From an uncultured Woeseiaceae bacterium (GTDB lineage: Bacteria > Pseudomonadota > Gammaproteobacteria > Steroidobacterales > Woeseiaceae), in contig CALZMQ010000033.1 of assembly GCA_945788625.1 (NCBI GenBank), positions 1 through 64,000 on the forward strand: a stretch of 64,000 nt of DNA, given 5' to 3'. This document shows positions 62,969 through 64,000 of the stretch, in pieces; position 1 is the stretch's first letter, and every line of letters begins with the position of its first letter. The position numbers and the translations under genes were made by a program. Below the pieces are notes generated by a model. That model did not search any database and had not been told where the DNA came from. It saw only the letters and a list, made by a program, of their open reading frames with translations.

Positions 62969-64000
62969 ACAAGCGCCGCATTGCGTATTGTCTTCTCCTG
63001 ACTGGCTTGGCCGCCTGCAGTACGGCTGTAAACAAGTCGGGGACGCTTGCCGAACTCGACACTGTGCCAGCCGACCTGGACGAAGTATTCCTCGATGACG
63101 GTCTCGAGCGCGCAGCTCAGAGTTATCGCCGCTACCTCGAGGAAACATCGGAAAGTGCGCGCACACCCGAAGCCATGCGACGTCTGGCTGATCTGCAGAT
63201 TGAGCAGGCCTACGGTGTGCTCGGCAGTGATGAAATGGTCGAAATGGCGGCGCCCGAGACGGCGGAGGCGAACAAAGTTATCCAGGCAAGCGGGTCGGGG
63301 GCCAGGCCTGATGAGCCAACAGAATCCGAGCTGGCATTTGAACAACGCGCGACACGGGAGTCCTTTCTCTCACAGTCAAATGACTACCAGGACGAAATGA
63401 CTGGCGACGATACGCAGGTCGTGCCTGCCGGACCGCGTGAGGCAATTGCGACCTACCAGAAGATTCTCGAAACCTACCCTGACTACGAACGCAACGATAA
63501 GGTGCTGTACCAAATGTCGCGCGCGTACGACGAAATCGGCGAGCCAGACAAGGCCATGGCCGTCATGGATCGCCTGGTGCGCGAATATCCGCATTCGCGC
63601 TTCGTTGATGAAGTGCAGTTTCGCCGTGGCGAGTACTTCTTCGTCCGCAAGAAATACATCAATGCAGAAGACGCTTACGGCGCCGTAATCAATATGGGAG
63701 CGTCATCGTCTTATTATGAGCTGGCGCTCTATAAGAAAGGCTGGACGCTATACAAGCAGTACTTCTATGAGGAGGCTCTCGACAATTTCGTAGCGATGCT
63801 CGATCACCGCAAGGCCATCGGCTTCGACTTTGATGCGTTCGAAGAAAACGACGATGAGCACCGTATCTCCGACACTTTTCGCGTCATCAGCCTGAGTTTC
63901 TCGAACATGGGCGACCCCGAGGTTATCGACAAATACTTTGCGACGAACGGTCAGCGAAGCTACGCCGATAAGATCTACCAGAGTCTTGGTGAGTTCTACT
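62965..64000 (+). CDS. TPR lipoprotein, partial (runs off the right edge)
   Basis: ATG 62965 overlaps the previous stop (ATGA), so translation is coupled. The start MNKRRIAYCLLLTGLAACST has a lipobox (LAAC). TPR-like repeats follow: AIATYQKILETYPDYERNDK, VLYQMSRAYDEIGEPDKAMA, FVDEVQFRRGEYFFVRKKYI and SSYYELALYKKGWTLYKQYF, with the BamD/YbgF-like pattern of repeat spacing. The frame is open to the edge (345 codons), so the C-terminus is missing. It is probably an outer-membrane-linked partner of the two upstream proteins. Confidence 0.82.
   Translation, partial: MNKRRIAYCLLLTGLAACSTAVNKSGTLAELDTVPADLDEVFLDDGLERAAQSYRRYLEETSESARTPEAMRRLADLQIEQAYGVLGSDEMVEMAAPETAEANKVIQASGSGARPDEPTESELAFEQRATRESFLSQSNDYQDEMTGDDTQVVPAGPREAIATYQKILETYPDYERNDKVLYQMSRAYDEIGEPDKAMAVMDRLVREYPHSRFVDEVQFRRGEYFFVRKKYINAEDAYGAVINMGASSSYYELALYKKGWTLYKQYFYEEALDNFVAMLDHRKAIGFDFDAFEENDDEHRISDTFRVISLSFSNMGDPEVIDKYFATNGQRSYADKIYQSLGEFY

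Noticed and set aside
1-64000. tRNA, rRNA, CRISPR array, IS element, integron or phage attachment site
   Set aside because: I scanned intergenic stretches by eye and saw no cloverleaf, no regularly spaced direct repeats, no transposase and no paired terminal inverted repeats. A covariance-model scan would be more sensitive for small RNAs.

Overview
The window looks like chromosome from a GC-rich (about 60% by eye) Gram-negative bacterium, most likely a gammaproteobacterium, possibly an environmental or marine-sediment lineage. The evidence is typical proteobacterial content: DjlA co-chaperone, a PlsB-like acyltransferase, MacA/MacB-type export genes, many lipoproteins with lipoboxes, a GGDEF/EAL protein, and a FlgO/TPR membrane protein with the N-terminal layout common in gammaproteobacteria. 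I see no rRNA, tRNA, CRISPR array, transposase, integrase or phage structural gene. Genus-level assignment is not possible from the sequence alone.

Layout. 1-1.6 kb: two unknown membrane proteins and the 5' stump of an SRPBCC gene. 1.8-6.9 kb: an SLC13/RCK_C transporter and a large two-sensor GGDEF-EAL protein. 6.9-9.2 kb: lipid-type enzymes (alpha/beta hydrolase, wax-ester/DGAT acyltransferase). 9.5-13.5 kb: a membrane protein and a full-length single-chain pyruvate carboxylase. 13.6-14.04 kb: a compact unit with a CRP-like palindrome, a 44-codon small ORF and a strong intrinsic terminator. 14.1-19.8 kb: PlsB-like acyltransferase, a Kv-type channel, a frameshifted cytochrome lipoprotein and a MATE exporter. 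20-24.6 kb: a four-gene MacAB-like operon (adaptor, ATPase, two permeases). 24.7-39.3 kb: mainly metabolic and redox genes (crotonase, GST, Tat-exported epimerase, opine-type dehydrogenase, FMN glutamate-synthase-like protein, glutaredoxin fusion, TGS GTPase), interrupted by a 1193-residue beta-helix membrane protein.

39.6-51.9 kb is the most unusual part. Seven same-strand genes include an M15-like peptidase, an exported Cys-rich triple-repeat protein, three large unknown cytoplasmic proteins and a DUF4430-like small protein. They end at an exported TPR-CHAT (caspase-like) protease, which is transcribed away from an ECF-type sigma factor and its membrane anti-sigma partner across an 80-base gap. 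This is my best candidate for an undescribed, sigma-controlled, protease-linked system. It is an inference from gene order and domain content.

51.9-60 kb: a DUF1223 protein, a CDP-alcohol phosphatidyltransferase, an unknown protein preceded by a 19-codon coupled mini-ORF, an internally deleted mpg pseudogene, DjlA, PhzF, a flavin monooxygenase and the TPR/FlgO protein. 60.6-64 kb: the start of an envelope operon (periplasmic coiled-coil protein, TPR protein, TPR lipoprotein) that runs off the right edge.

Gene decay recurs: an SRPBCC stump, a cytochrome frameshift, an mpg internal deletion and a probable double frameshift inside one unknown protein. Either this genome is losing accessory genes or the assembly has local errors. 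Read-level checking would separate these.
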